Source: Thermodesulfatator atlanticus (GTDB lineage Bacteria > Desulfobacterota > Thermodesulfobacteria > Thermodesulfobacteriales > Thermodesulfatatoraceae). From it: a DNA stretch of 15,458 bases. The first letter of the stretch is position 1. Each line of letters begins with the position of its first letter. Of the stretch, positions 6,192 to 14,227 are shown in pieces. The notes below the pieces were generated by a model, which did no database searches, was not told where the DNA came from, and saw only the letters and a program-made list of their open reading frames with translations. The stretch spans positions 1 through 15,458 of the forward strand of contig DROK01000194.1 in assembly GCA_011321895.1 (NCBI GenBank), read 5' to 3'. The translations under genes were made by a program, and so were the position numbers.

Positions 6192-7529
6192 TTATAAAAC
6201 GAACTCTTCCAGCGCTTCTTGCAGATTATGAACTCCTACCAATTTATTAGGACTTTTGTTCGGTAAGTTTTGCCGGTTTCCTTCAGGAAGGCAAGCCTTA
6301 TGAAAACCTAAACGAAAGGCCTCTCTTAAGCGGTTTTCAGCCATAGCCACCGGTCTAACCTCCCCTGTAAGGCCAACTTCCCCGAATACCACGGTTTTTG
6401 GGGGAAGACCCCGCTCCAACCTGCTGGAGGCCAGCGCCAGTACCACGGCCAGGTCCACCCCGGGCTCGTTAAGTTTAAGCCCTCCCACTACGTTTAAATA
6501 GATATCCTGATCGTAAAAGCTCAAGCCTGCTTTCTTTTCCAGGATGGCGGCCAGCATGGCCAGACGCTGCGGGTCAAACCCCACGCTGGTGCGGCGGGGA
6601 GTCGCCAGAGGCGTCCTGGTTACCAGGGCCTGCACTTCCACCAGGATGGGGCGGGTCCCTTCTATGGTGGCACAGACCACCGCCCCGGCCACTGTCTCGG
6701 TGACCTCGGAGAGGAAAAAGGCCGAAGGGTTCGTGACTGGCCTGAGCCCCTGGCTGGTCATCTCAAACACCCCGATTTCATTGGTGGAACCAAAACGATT
6801 TTTTACCGCCCGCAGGATCCTGAAACTGGCTCCCCTTTCTCCTTCAAAATAGAGGACGGTATCTACCAGATGTTCAAGGACCCGGGGGCCGGCCAGCATA
6901 CCTTCTTTGGTAACGTGGCCTATCAGGATCACGCAGACCCCTTCTTTTTTGGCAAATTCCAGGAGTCTTACCGTACATTCACGCACCTGGGACACGCTGC
7001 CCGGGGCGGAGGTCAGGTCAGGCCAGAAGATGGTCTGGATGGAATCCACCACCAGGAGGACGGGTCTTTCTTCAGGGAGGACTTCGAGCGCCGCGGCCAG
7101 ATTGGTTTCACTTATGAGAAAGATCTCCGGGGTGGAAACGCCCAGGCGTTCGGCCCTTAGCTTGATCTGCTGGTTTGATTCTTCCCCTGAAAGATAATAG
7201 ACCGGTCCGTAATTTTGGGCCAGGTAATCGGCTACCTGTAGCAACAGGGTGGACTTGCCTATGCCCGGGTCACCACCCAGGAGCACCAGGGAGCCTGGCA
7301 CCAAGCCGCCCCCCAGGACCTGGTCCAGTTCCGAAAGGCCGGTCTTAAAACGTGTTTCCACGTTTTGTTCGATCTCCTGGAGCGAGACGGGGCGCTGAAC
7401 CGCAGGGCTTTTTTTCTGTTTCGCAGAGCCCTTTTCTTCAACAAGCGTCCCCCAGCCCCCGCAATTGGGACAGCGTCCAAGCCACTTAAGGTTCTGGTAG
7501 CCGCATTGCTGGCAGACAAACCTGGTCAT
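6192..7529 (-). CDS. radA: DNA repair protein RadA (Sms)
   Basis: A 445-residue RadA/Sms protein, a RecA-like ATPase that processes recombination intermediates and helps branch migration. Order of parts: a four-Cys zinc finger (CQQC at 6-9, CPNC at 20-23), the Walker A loop GGDPGIGKST (85-94), Walker B LLVVDSIQT (158-166), the RadA-specific KNRFG (243-247), and a C-terminal Lon-protease-like domain from about 270 (including GGLKLNEPGVDLAVVLAL). This Lon-like domain is structural in the family. Length is typical. The ATG overlaps the stop of the upstream glycosyltransferase (ATGA), making radA the last gene of the run from nifS. The promoter for trxA begins just after it. I see no terminator at its end. 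Confidence 0.96.
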   Translation of the reverse strand: MTRFVCQQCGYQNLKWLGRCPNCGGWGTLVEEKGSAKQKKSPAVQRPVSLQEIEQNVETRFKTGLSELDQVLGGGLVPGSLVLLGGDPGIGKSTLLLQVADYLAQNYGPVYYLSGEESNQQIKLRAERLGVSTPEIFLISETNLAAALEVLPEERPVLLVVDSIQTIFWPDLTSAPGSVSQVRECTVRLLEFAKKEGVCVILIGHVTKEGMLAGPRVLEHLVDTVLYFEGERGASFRILRAVKNRFGSTNEIGVFEMTSQGLRPVTNPSAFFLSEVTETVAGAVVCATIEGTRPILVEVQALVTRTPLATPRRTSVGFDPQRLAMLAAILEKKAGLSFYDQDIYLNVVGGLKLNEPGVDLAVVLALASSRLERGLPPKTVVFGEVGLTGEVRPVAMAENRLREAFRLGFHKACLPEGNRQNLPNKSPNKLVGVHNLQEALEEFVL

Positions 7530-9010
7530 TTCGGTCCCAGATATGGGCAGTCTTTTAGGCGGTAACCGTAATAAAAATAGGCCCTGCGCCTTTTGCCGAA
7601 GATATTCTTCTCCCAGCTGGACAAATATTTTACCTCTTCAAAACAGATACCATAACGCCTGATTTCTCCTTCGTGTTTTAGAACGAGCAGGGCGTCCTGG
7701 CCGAGGAGGTCAGGGAGCCCGTCCCAGAGGTCATACTGACTTTCGATGCTGCCCCGCCAAAAGACGTAAGGCCGCGGTCTCTGGGGCAGATAAAAGGCCA
7801 GTTCCGCCGCGTAATCACGCCTGACCGTGATTACCGGCAGCCCTTCTTTGAGATAAGGGGTGGCTGCGGTTGCCAGTTCCTTCCAGCCGTAAAATTTGTA
7901 CAGCAGGCGCTGTATCTTGGGCGGAAACTTTTGGGGGGTCCGGGGCAGCTGATAGGTGGTCACCATCAAAAACATCCCGAAGACCACGCCCAGGAAGAAG
8001 ATCTTGCGCCAAAAAGCCCCTTTCCCCTCCGGCCACCGGCCCCTCAAGATGAGGGCGCTGGTCAGGACGAAGGCGCTGGCGTAAAAGGGATGAGGCCAAT
8101 TGGCGTTCACCTTGCGCAAAAGGGCCAGAGGAAGCACCAGAGCCAGGGGTATGGCGGAGAAAAAGAAGAGAAACCCCAGCTTTTCGTTTTTTCGTAATTT
8201 GGGCCGTTTAAGGTAGGTGTAGAAGACCAGCAATATCAACCCGAAAATGACGGGCGTGATGACGCCGGCTTGTTCTAGAAGGAATTTTAAGGGTCCGGTC
8301 CAGTTAAAGGTTTCCTCCTGGAAGTGGGTGCTGGTGTGTTTGAAGGTTATCCACCCGTGTTGCATGTTCCAATAAAGGTTGGGGAGGAAGAGCAAAAGGG
8401 CCAGAAGAGGGGCCAGGTAAAGCCTTTTTTCTCTAAGCAGGTCCCGTTTTGCAGGAAAGGCGGCCAGCCAGGCGAAATAAAGGGGCAGGAAGGCCACCAT
8501 GGTCTGTTTGGTAAGGAGCCCCAGCCCCACTACCAGCCCGAGCTTTAAAAAGTCAGTAATTTTGCGGCTTTCGCTGGCTTGCCAGGCCAGACAGAGGGCC
8601 GCGGCCCAGAAAGCAAAGAGGGGAGGGTCAATGGTCATCACGAAACTATAGACCGCTGAAATGGGGCTGGCTGCCGCGGCCACCGCGGCCCAGAGGCCCA
8701 CCTTGCGGTCAAAAAGACGCTGGCCCAGGTAATAGATAAAGGCCAGATATAAGGTGTGGCAGAGGGCCGCGGGCACCCTCACGGCGTACTCGCTGTGGCC
8801 AAGCTTCAGGGTGGAGAGGTGGATAAGCCAGGCCACGAGGGGGGGTTTGCTGTAATAGCCCCAGGCCAGGCTCCGGGACCAATCCCAGTAATAGGCTTCG
8901 TCCGGGGTCAGATTAAGCCCGATTTGCTGGATAAAAGTCAGCCTGGCCGCGAGAAGGACGAATAAAAAGAGCCCGGCGGGGGAATAAAGAGAGGCCAGAA
9001 AACCCTTCAT
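7526..9010 (-). CDS. GT39/ArnT-like membrane glycosyltransferase
   Basis: A 494-residue polytopic inner-membrane protein of the PMT_2 / glycosyltransferase 39 (ArnT-like, GT-C fold) group. The first periplasmic loop holds the family motif LTPDEAYYWDWSRSL followed by YYSKPPLVAW; the acidic residues there are the expected catalytic base and metal contacts. About ten or more hydrophobic segments follow, with a C-terminal soluble part from about residue 385 (VITVRRDYAAELAFYLPQRP). Such enzymes move a sugar from a polyprenyl-phosphate carrier to lipid A, protein or glycan on the periplasmic side. The acceptor here is unknown. It overlaps the PAP2 gene upstream and radA downstream by ATGA. The neighbouring PAP2 phosphatase could recycle the lipid carrier. 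Confidence 0.82.
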   Translation of the reverse strand: MKGFLASLYSPAGLFLFVLLAARLTFIQQIGLNLTPDEAYYWDWSRSLAWGYYSKPPLVAWLIHLSTLKLGHSEYAVRVPAALCHTLYLAFIYYLGQRLFDRKVGLWAAVAAAASPISAVYSFVMTIDPPLFAFWAAALCLAWQASESRKITDFLKLGLVVGLGLLTKQTMVAFLPLYFAWLAAFPAKRDLLREKRLYLAPLLALLLFLPNLYWNMQHGWITFKHTSTHFQEETFNWTGPLKFLLEQAGVITPVIFGLILLVFYTYLKRPKLRKNEKLGFLFFFSAIPLALVLPLALLRKVNANWPHPFYASAFVLTSALILRGRWPEGKGAFWRKIFFLGVVFGMFLMVTTYQLPRTPQKFPPKIQRLLYKFYGWKELATAATPYLKEGLPVITVRRDYAAELAFYLPQRPRPYVFWRGSIESQYDLWDGLPDLLGQDALLVLKHEGEIRRYGICFEEVKYLSSWEKNIFGKRRRAYFYYGYRLKDCPYLGPK

Positions 9011-9612
9011 GGTTCACTTTCTGTTTTAAAACGTGCCAAGACAAACCGCCCCAGATACCCGATGAAGGCGCCCACCAAAAAGCCCGCCAATACGTCAAAG
9101 GGGTAGTGTACGCCCAGGTACACGCGGGAATAGCCAACCGCCAGGGCAAAGGCCCAGAAGAGGAGGCTAAAACGTGGCAAAAGAGAAGCAAAAAGGGTAG
9201 CGGCACAGGCCACGTTGGTGGCGTGACAGGAGGGAAGAGAAAAGCTCTCCCCCTTAAGGGGGCTTTTGATCAGCTGCCACCGGTGGTTTTTGTAAAGATA
9301 AAAGTTACTCAGGACCAGGTAAGGCCTGGGGCGTTTGAAGTAGGGCTTTAAGACCTTGCCGCAGACGAGGTCACTTCCCATGACCAGCAACCAGACCCCC
9401 AAGATGAGGGCTGCCCCGCGTACCTTGAGAGAAGAGATGATGATAACGGCAAAGACGCCAAAGAAGGCGTAAATGAAGCGTTCGTCAGAAAGGTAGGGCA
9501 TTATCTGGTCGAGTAAGGGGTGGCGCTGGTGGTTGAGCCAGAAGAAGAGTTTTTTGTCCACCAGTTCGAGTAGAAGTATGGGATCAAATTTGGTGGCCGG
9601 CATGTCTCCCAT
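9007..9612 (-). CDS. PAP2-family membrane phosphatase
   Basis: A 201-residue PAP2 lipid phosphatase with about five to six membrane segments. All three phosphatase motifs are seen: K89-x6-R96-P97 (KPYFKRPRP), PSCH with the catalytic His130, and SRVYLGVHYPFD (Ser162-Arg163, His169, Asp173). In the second motif the usual Gly of PSGH is Cys129. Members act on undecaprenyl diphosphate, phosphatidate or lipid A phosphates at the periplasmic face. The ATG at 9612 has AAGGG six bases upstream; an ATG at 9603 is an alternative. It is nine bases after the MFS gene and its stop overlaps the glycosyltransferase start. Lipid-carrier recycling for that enzyme is an attractive but unproven role. Confidence 0.85.
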   Translation of the reverse strand: MGDMPATKFDPILLLELVDKKLFFWLNHQRHPLLDQIMPYLSDERFIYAFFGVFAVIIISSLKVRGAALILGVWLLVMGSDLVCGKVLKPYFKRPRPYLVLSNFYLYKNHRWQLIKSPLKGESFSLPSCHATNVACAATLFASLLPRFSLLFWAFALAVGYSRVYLGVHYPFDVLAGFLVGAFIGYLGRFVLARFKTESEP

Positions 9613-9621
9613 GTTAAACCC

Positions 9622-10842
9622 TTAAAAAGTTCGGGAAAAGCCTTTTATGTACATAAAGGCCGCGGAAACAAGCCCCACCGCGGCTCCTCCTAAAAGGATT
9701 CTTTCAACCCCAAAGTATTGGGCCAGTATCCCGGAAAGGGTACTTCCCAGGGGGAAAAGCCCCAAAAAACTGAGACTGAAGATGCTCAGTATACGCCCCC
9801 TTACTTCATCGTCGGCCTTCAATTGAAGGTGGGCGTTGGCGGAAGTAAACATGCAGACCATGTGGTAACCCGCCAGCATCAGGAAGACCGCGGCGGTCTT
9901 TAGGCTTTCGGTAAGGACCGAGGCTCCCAGCCAGACACAGAGCAAAGAGAGATTTAAGAGGATAAACCGGTCCCTTTTTATTTGACGGCCGAAACTGGCC
10001 ATAAAGACCGCGCCAGCCAGGGCCCCCAGGCCGTTGGCTGCCATAAGGAAGCTAAATTCCTCCGCCCCACCTCCGAAACGTTCTCTGGTGAGTACCGGGA
10101 GCAAGACGGCGTAAGGCAGGAGAAAGATGCTGGTTACGGCGATGAGGGAAAGGGTGGCGCGGATGGGAAGGACCCGCCAGGCAAAGGAAAGACCTTCTTT
10201 CAGGCCCTCCAGCGGGTTTTTGAGCCTTTCTTTCTTTTCGTTGGGGAGGTTTATTAACAAGAGGATCAAGATTAACGGGAGATAAGAAAGGGCGTTGGTC
10301 AGAAAACAGCTTGCCAGCCCCCAGCGAGCCATCAAAAAGCCTGCTATGGCAGGCCCTAAGAAACGGGCCAGATTAAAGGCGGTGGAGTGTAAAGAAAGGG
10401 CCGTTATCAAAGGGCCCTTACCGACCAGCTCGTATATAAAAGAATGGCGTACGGGAAATTCCAGCGCCACGGTGGTCCCCAGCACAAAGGCCAGGCCCAG
10501 GACGTGCCAGACCTGGACCAGCCCGGTGTAGACCAGGGCGGCCAATATCCCGGCCTGAAGACAGGCGATGGTTTGGGAGATGACCAGGAGTTTCCGCTTG
10601 GGCAAAGAATCAGCCAGGTAACCGGCGGGCAGGGAAAAGAGCAGCACCGGCAGGCTGCTTACGGCCCCCAAAATTCCCAAATAGAAGGCGGAATGGGTGA
10701 GTTCATAAAGGAGCCATCTCTGGGCGGTGGTGTGGATCCAGGTGCCGATGAGGGAAATGCTCTGCCCGAAGAAAAAGAGCCTGAAGTTCCGGATTCTTAA
10801 GGGGAGTAAAATGTTAGCGGTGACGGCTTCTAAAAAGGGCAT
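9622..10842 (-). CDS. MFS exporter (MFS_3 / EntS-like)
   Basis: A 406-residue major facilitator protein with about twelve membrane segments. The N-terminus shows the group pattern RNFRLFFFGQSISLIGTWIH, followed by the loop 2-3 signature LPAGYLADSLPKRK (a form of GxxxDrxGrr). The later AANGLGALAGAVFMAS and DDEVRGRILSIFSL are typical of MFS_3 exporters such as the enterobactin exporter EntS. It sits in the inner membrane and probably expels a small molecule; the substrate cannot be read from sequence. It is nine bases after the cysteine desulfurase, with AAGAGG before the ATG, and nine bases before the PAP2 gene. The operon gives no clear substrate hint. Confidence 0.85.
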   Translation of the reverse strand: MPFLEAVTANILLPLRIRNFRLFFFGQSISLIGTWIHTTAQRWLLYELTHSAFYLGILGAVSSLPVLLFSLPAGYLADSLPKRKLLVISQTIACLQAGILAALVYTGLVQVWHVLGLAFVLGTTVALEFPVRHSFIYELVGKGPLITALSLHSTAFNLARFLGPAIAGFLMARWGLASCFLTNALSYLPLILILLLINLPNEKKERLKNPLEGLKEGLSFAWRVLPIRATLSLIAVTSIFLLPYAVLLPVLTRERFGGGAEEFSFLMAANGLGALAGAVFMASFGRQIKRDRFILLNLSLLCVWLGASVLTESLKTAAVFLMLAGYHMVCMFTSANAHLQLKADDEVRGRILSIFSLSFLGLFPLGSTLSGILAQYFGVERILLGGAAVGLVSAAFMYIKGFSRTF

Positions 10843-10851
10843 GCGCCTCTT

Positions 10852-11967
10852 TTAACGCGAAAACAGCCGCTGGAAAAGAGAAAGGGCCTTTTCTATGTCG
10901 GCCAGACTATTGCCCCGGCCCAGCGAAAACCTGATAGTACCCAGGGCTACTTCAGGGGTCACCCCCATGGCGGCCAAAACGTGTGAGACCGTGGCTTTCT
11001 GGTCATGGCAAGCGGCCCCGGTGGAAGCGCAGATTTCCGGCAAAGCGGCCAGGAGCTCTTCTCCCCGCCAGCCGGGGAAGGAAACGCTCAGCGTGTTGGG
11101 GATAGTATTCTCCGGGGTGCCGTGACGTATCAGGGATGGGTAGATCTCTTTGAGGCCTTCAAAGAGTCTTTCCCTCAAATATCGTTGCCTTTCTCCTTCT
11201 GCCACCAGGTCTTTCTGGGCCAGGGCGCAGGCCTCTCCGAGGCCCACGGCCAAGGCCACGGGTTCCGTCCCGGGCCTCAACCCCCTTTCCTGCCCGGCCC
11301 CGTAAAGGAGTTTTTGAAGTTTTAGTCCCTTTCGCACAAAAAGGGCCCCGATGCCCTTGGGCGCGTAAAGCTTGTGGCCGGCGATGGTGAGGAGGTCACA
11401 GTTCAGTTCTCTGACGGAAACCGGGATTTTTCCCACGGCTTGGGCGGCGTCGGTATGGAAGATGATTCCTCTTTCCCGGCAGATCCGGCCTATCTCTGCC
11501 ACCGGCTGGATTACCCCTGTCTCGTTGTTGGCAAGCATGATGGTCACCAGGAAGGTATCGGGCCTGAGGCTCCTTTGAAAAGCAGCCAGATCCACCTCAC
11601 CTTTTTCGTCTACTGGCAAGAAGGTGACGTCGTAGCCGAGTTCCAGTAAACGCACACAGGGGTTGAGTACCGAGGGGTGCTCGATCTGAGAGGTGACGAC
11701 GTGTCCCCTTTCTCGGGCCAGGGCGGTGCCCAGGATGGCCAAATTATTGGCCTCGGTGCCCCCGCTCAAAAAGATTATCTCTTCCGGCCTGGCTGCGATC
11801 AGGGCCGCCACCTTGGCACGGGCTTCTTCCAGGGCCTCTTTGGCGGCCTGGCCCAGGAGGTGTCGGCAGGAGGGGTTGCCAAATTTTTCCGTAAGAAAGA
11901 CGTTTAGCGCGGCGGCGACCTCCGGCAGGACGGGACAGGTGGCGTTATGGTCAAGATAAATGGGCAT
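10852..11967 (-). CDS. Cysteine desulfurase, NifS/IscS family
   Basis: A 371-residue PLP enzyme that takes sulfur (or selenium) from cysteine (or selenocysteine) as a persulfide. Visible residues: LDHNAT near the start, SGGTEANN (68-75), H97 in IEHPSV, N148 in ANNETG, D173 and Q176 in HTDAAQAVGK, the PLP Lys199 in AGHKLYAPKG, and catalytic Cys320 in STGAACHD. It is shorter than IscS (about 404) and lacks the IscS C-terminal tail, closer to NifS- or IscS2-type forms. The loop GAACHD differs from the SSGSAC(T/S) of IscS/NifS and recalls selenocysteine lyase. No scaffold gene (iscU/nifU) is adjacent. It heads a five-gene operon; no SD site is seen, and a TAATAA box is eight bases before the ATG. 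Confidence 0.9.
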   Translation of the reverse strand: MPIYLDHNATCPVLPEVAAALNVFLTEKFGNPSCRHLLGQAAKEALEEARAKVAALIAARPEEIIFLSGGTEANNLAILGTALARERGHVVTSQIEHPSVLNPCVRLLELGYDVTFLPVDEKGEVDLAAFQRSLRPDTFLVTIMLANNETGVIQPVAEIGRICRERGIIFHTDAAQAVGKIPVSVRELNCDLLTIAGHKLYAPKGIGALFVRKGLKLQKLLYGAGQERGLRPGTEPVALAVGLGEACALAQKDLVAEGERQRYLRERLFEGLKEIYPSLIRHGTPENTIPNTLSVSFPGWRGEELLAALPEICASTGAACHDQKATVSHVLAAMGVTPEVALGTIRFSLGRGNSLADIEKALSLFQRLFSR

Positions 11968-12074
11968 CGTCTGGATTATTAACGGAAAGTACCCTCAGGG
12001 GCAACATTGAAAGGGCTGCCCGGTGGGTAAGGCCCCCTAGCCTGTCCTCTAGAGCTGGAGTATTTTTAAAAACC
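11968..12074. other. Divergent intergenic region between nifS and helicase
   Basis: The longest gap in the window, 107 bases. It holds the nifS-side promoter described separately. On the helicase side TATTTT (12061-12066) is eight bases before the ATG with no matching -35. A GGAG at 12057-12060 is 14 bases from the ATG, too far to be a normal SD site. No repeat or hairpin of note. Confidence 0.5.
11976..12004 (-). promoter_or_regulatory. Promoter of the nifS-MFS-PAP2-GT-radA operon
   Basis: On the minus strand TTGCCC (12004-11999) is followed after 17 bases by TAATAA (11981-11976). The ATG starts only eight bases after this -10, so the transcript would begin at or next to the start codon; there is no SD site. 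Confidence 0.5.
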
Positions 12075-14192
12075 ATGCGGTATCGCCTTGATTACGCCAG
12101 AGAATTGAATCCCGCCCAGTTGGAGGCGGTACGCACCCTCTGGGGCCCGGTATTGGTCATCGCCGGGGCCGGTTCTGGTAAGACCCGGACACTGGTTTAC
12201 CGGGTGGCCCGGCTGGTAGAGGAAGGGGTGCCTCCTGAAAGGATCCTCCTCTTAACCTTTACCCGTAAGGCCGCCAGGGAGATGCTGCGCCGGGCGGCCC
12301 TTATCCTGGACGAACAGTGTGAAAGGGTGGCCGGGGGGACTTTTCATTCCCTGGCCCATATTATGCTGCGGCACTACGGCCACCTGGTGGGATACAGCCG
12401 TAATTTTACCGTGCTTGACCGGGGGGATGCCGAAGACGCCATTAATCTTTTGCGCACCGCTTTGGGACTTGCGGAAAAGAAACGCCGTTTCCCTCGCAAG
12501 GAGACCATTGCCGCCATCTTCAGCAAGGCTATCAACAAACGGCTCTCCCTGGAGGAAGTGGTACGCGAAGAATACCCCCATTTTCTTGAGGAACTGGAAG
12601 AGCTGGCCAAATTGTTCGAACATTACGTGCGCTACAAACAGGAACACCAATTGATGGATTACGACGACTTGCTGGTGAACTGGTTCCGGGTCCTTAAATC
12701 CTTTCCGGAAGTGAGGCGGGAGGTCGGCCGCCGCTTCGAATTCATCATGGTCGATGAGTATCAGGACACCAACGCCCTCCAGGCGGAAATAGTCCGCCTC
12801 ATGGCGGAAGAACACGGTAACGTGATGGTGGTGGGGGATGATTCCCAGTCCATTTACGCCTTCCGGGGGGCCAATTTCAAAAATATCCTGGAATTCCCCA
12901 AATTATTTCCCCACACCAAGATCATCAAGTTAGAAGAAAATTATCGTTCCACTCAGCCCATTTTGGACCTTGCCAACGCGGTTATCGAACACGCCCGGGA
13001 GAAATACACCAAATGTCTCTTTACCAGAAGGGAAGGGGGGCGCCCCCCTCTCCTTTATAAGGCCCGGGATGAGGCGGATCAGAGCCGTTTTGTGGCGGAA
13101 CGTATCCTTGAATTAAGGGAAGAAGGGGTCCCCCTGCGGGAAATCGCCGTCTTGTTCCGTTCGGCTTACCATTCCTTTGACCTGGAGTTGGAATTGGCCA
13201 AACGCAACCTTCCCTTTGTAAAACACGGAGGTCTCAAACTCATAGAGACCGCCCACATCAAAGACGTGGTGGCCCATTTGCGTCTTTTATTAAACCCCTT
13301 CGATATGCTGGCCTGGAACCGGGTCCTCCTCCTCATCGAAGGGGTGGGGCCCAAGACCTCGGGCAAAATTATGGATCATCTCCGCCAGGTACCAGACCCC
13401 CTGGCGGCCCTGGCTAGCTTTCCGGCCAGGGCTTCCTACGCCGAAGGGCTCAGGCAATTGGCAGACCTGTTGGCCTCTTTGCGTAAGGGGGGTTCCCCTG
13501 AGGAAAAGCTAAACCAGCTTTACCGGTATTATGAGCCCATCTTTACCCGCATTTACTACGATGATTATCCCAAGCGGGCCAAGGATCTGGAGCAGCTCCT
13601 GGCCATCGCCAACAAATACGAATCCCTTGAGGATTTCCTGGCGGACCTGGCCCTTGAACCCCCGGAGGCCAGTGTAGCCGAAGTAGAGGGCCTGGAGAAC
13701 GAAGACGAAAAACTGGTCCTCTCCACGGTGCATTCGGCCAAGGGCCTTGAGTGGCACAGTGTTTTTATTATCTCCCTGGCCGAAGGGCGTTTCCCCTCCA
13801 GTTATGCCCTGGGGCGCGAAGAGGAAATCGAAGAAGAAAGGCGCCTGTTTTACGTGGCTGTAACCAGGGCCAAAGAAAACCTCTTCCTGACTTATCCGGC
13901 CACTTACTACGCTCCGGCAGAGGGCCGTATCTTCAGCAAACCTTCACGGTTTCTCGAAGAGGTCAAGGAAAAGATAGAAGAATGGCGGCCCCAGGATCTT
14001 TCTTTCTGGGAAGAAGAAGCCGCAGAAGAAGAACCTTCGTCCGGTTTTCGGCCCGGGGAGCTGGTGTGGCACCCGGTCTTTGGTGAAGGGAAGGTCAAGC
14101 GGATGGCTGACATTGACAAAGTCGTGGTGCAATTCGCTTCAGCCGGTGAAAAGACCTTGCATCTCAAATTTGCCAGGCTGGAACGGCTCTAA
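12075..14192 (+). CDS. UvrD/PcrA-type superfamily 1 DNA helicase
   Basis: A 705-residue 3'-5' helicase of the UvrD/Rep/PcrA group, acting in repair and replication restart. Motifs in order: Q-motif LNPAQLEAV (11-19), Walker A GAGSGKT (31-37), Ia TFTRKAAREM (61-70), motif II VDEYQDTN (226-233), motif III VVGDDSQSIYAFRG (252-265), motif IV NYRSTQ (289-294), motif V TVHSAKGLEW (551-560) and motif VI VAVTRAKE (594-601). The last 50 or so residues (PGELVWHPVFGEGKVKRM and on) match the Tudor-like tail of PcrA/UvrD that contacts RNA polymerase. Length is normal. The start agrees with the conserved N-terminus, but no SD site is close. It stands alone, divergent from nifS and convergent with tyrA. uvrD, pcrA and rep cannot be told apart here, so no symbol is given. 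Confidence 0.93.
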   Translation: MRYRLDYARELNPAQLEAVRTLWGPVLVIAGAGSGKTRTLVYRVARLVEEGVPPERILLLTFTRKAAREMLRRAALILDEQCERVAGGTFHSLAHIMLRHYGHLVGYSRNFTVLDRGDAEDAINLLRTALGLAEKKRRFPRKETIAAIFSKAINKRLSLEEVVREEYPHFLEELEELAKLFEHYVRYKQEHQLMDYDDLLVNWFRVLKSFPEVRREVGRRFEFIMVDEYQDTNALQAEIVRLMAEEHGNVMVVGDDSQSIYAFRGANFKNILEFPKLFPHTKIIKLEENYRSTQPILDLANAVIEHAREKYTKCLFTRREGGRPPLLYKARDEADQSRFVAERILELREEGVPLREIAVLFRSAYHSFDLELELAKRNLPFVKHGGLKLIETAHIKDVVAHLRLLLNPFDMLAWNRVLLLIEGVGPKTSGKIMDHLRQVPDPLAALASFPARASYAEGLRQLADLLASLRKGGSPEEKLNQLYRYYEPIFTRIYYDDYPKRAKDLEQLLAIANKYESLEDFLADLALEPPEASVAEVEGLENEDEKLVLSTVHSAKGLEWHSVFIISLAEGRFPSSYALGREEEIEEERRLFYVAVTRAKENLFLTYPATYYAPAEGRIFSKPSRFLEEVKEKIEEWRPQDLSFWEEEAAEEEPSSGFRPGELVWHPVFGEGKVKRMADIDKVVVQFASAGEKTLHLKFARLERL

Positions 14193-14227
14193 GGCGGGGC
14201 CGGCGCTAGTCCCCTTCTTTTATTTTT
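14191..14227 (+). terminator. Likely intrinsic terminator of the helicase gene
   Basis: AAGGCGGGG (14191-14199) pairs with CCCCTTCTT (14211-14219), with one mismatch and one G-T pair and an 11-base loop, and a T-rich run (TTTTATTTTTT) follows. It begins in the stop codon and extends into the tail of the convergent tyrA gene. Confidence 0.45.

Noticed and set aside
12252..12815. Minus-strand frame of 187 codons inside the helicase gene
   Set aside because: It lies opposite conserved helicase motifs, has no homologous look and no start signals; a coding shadow.
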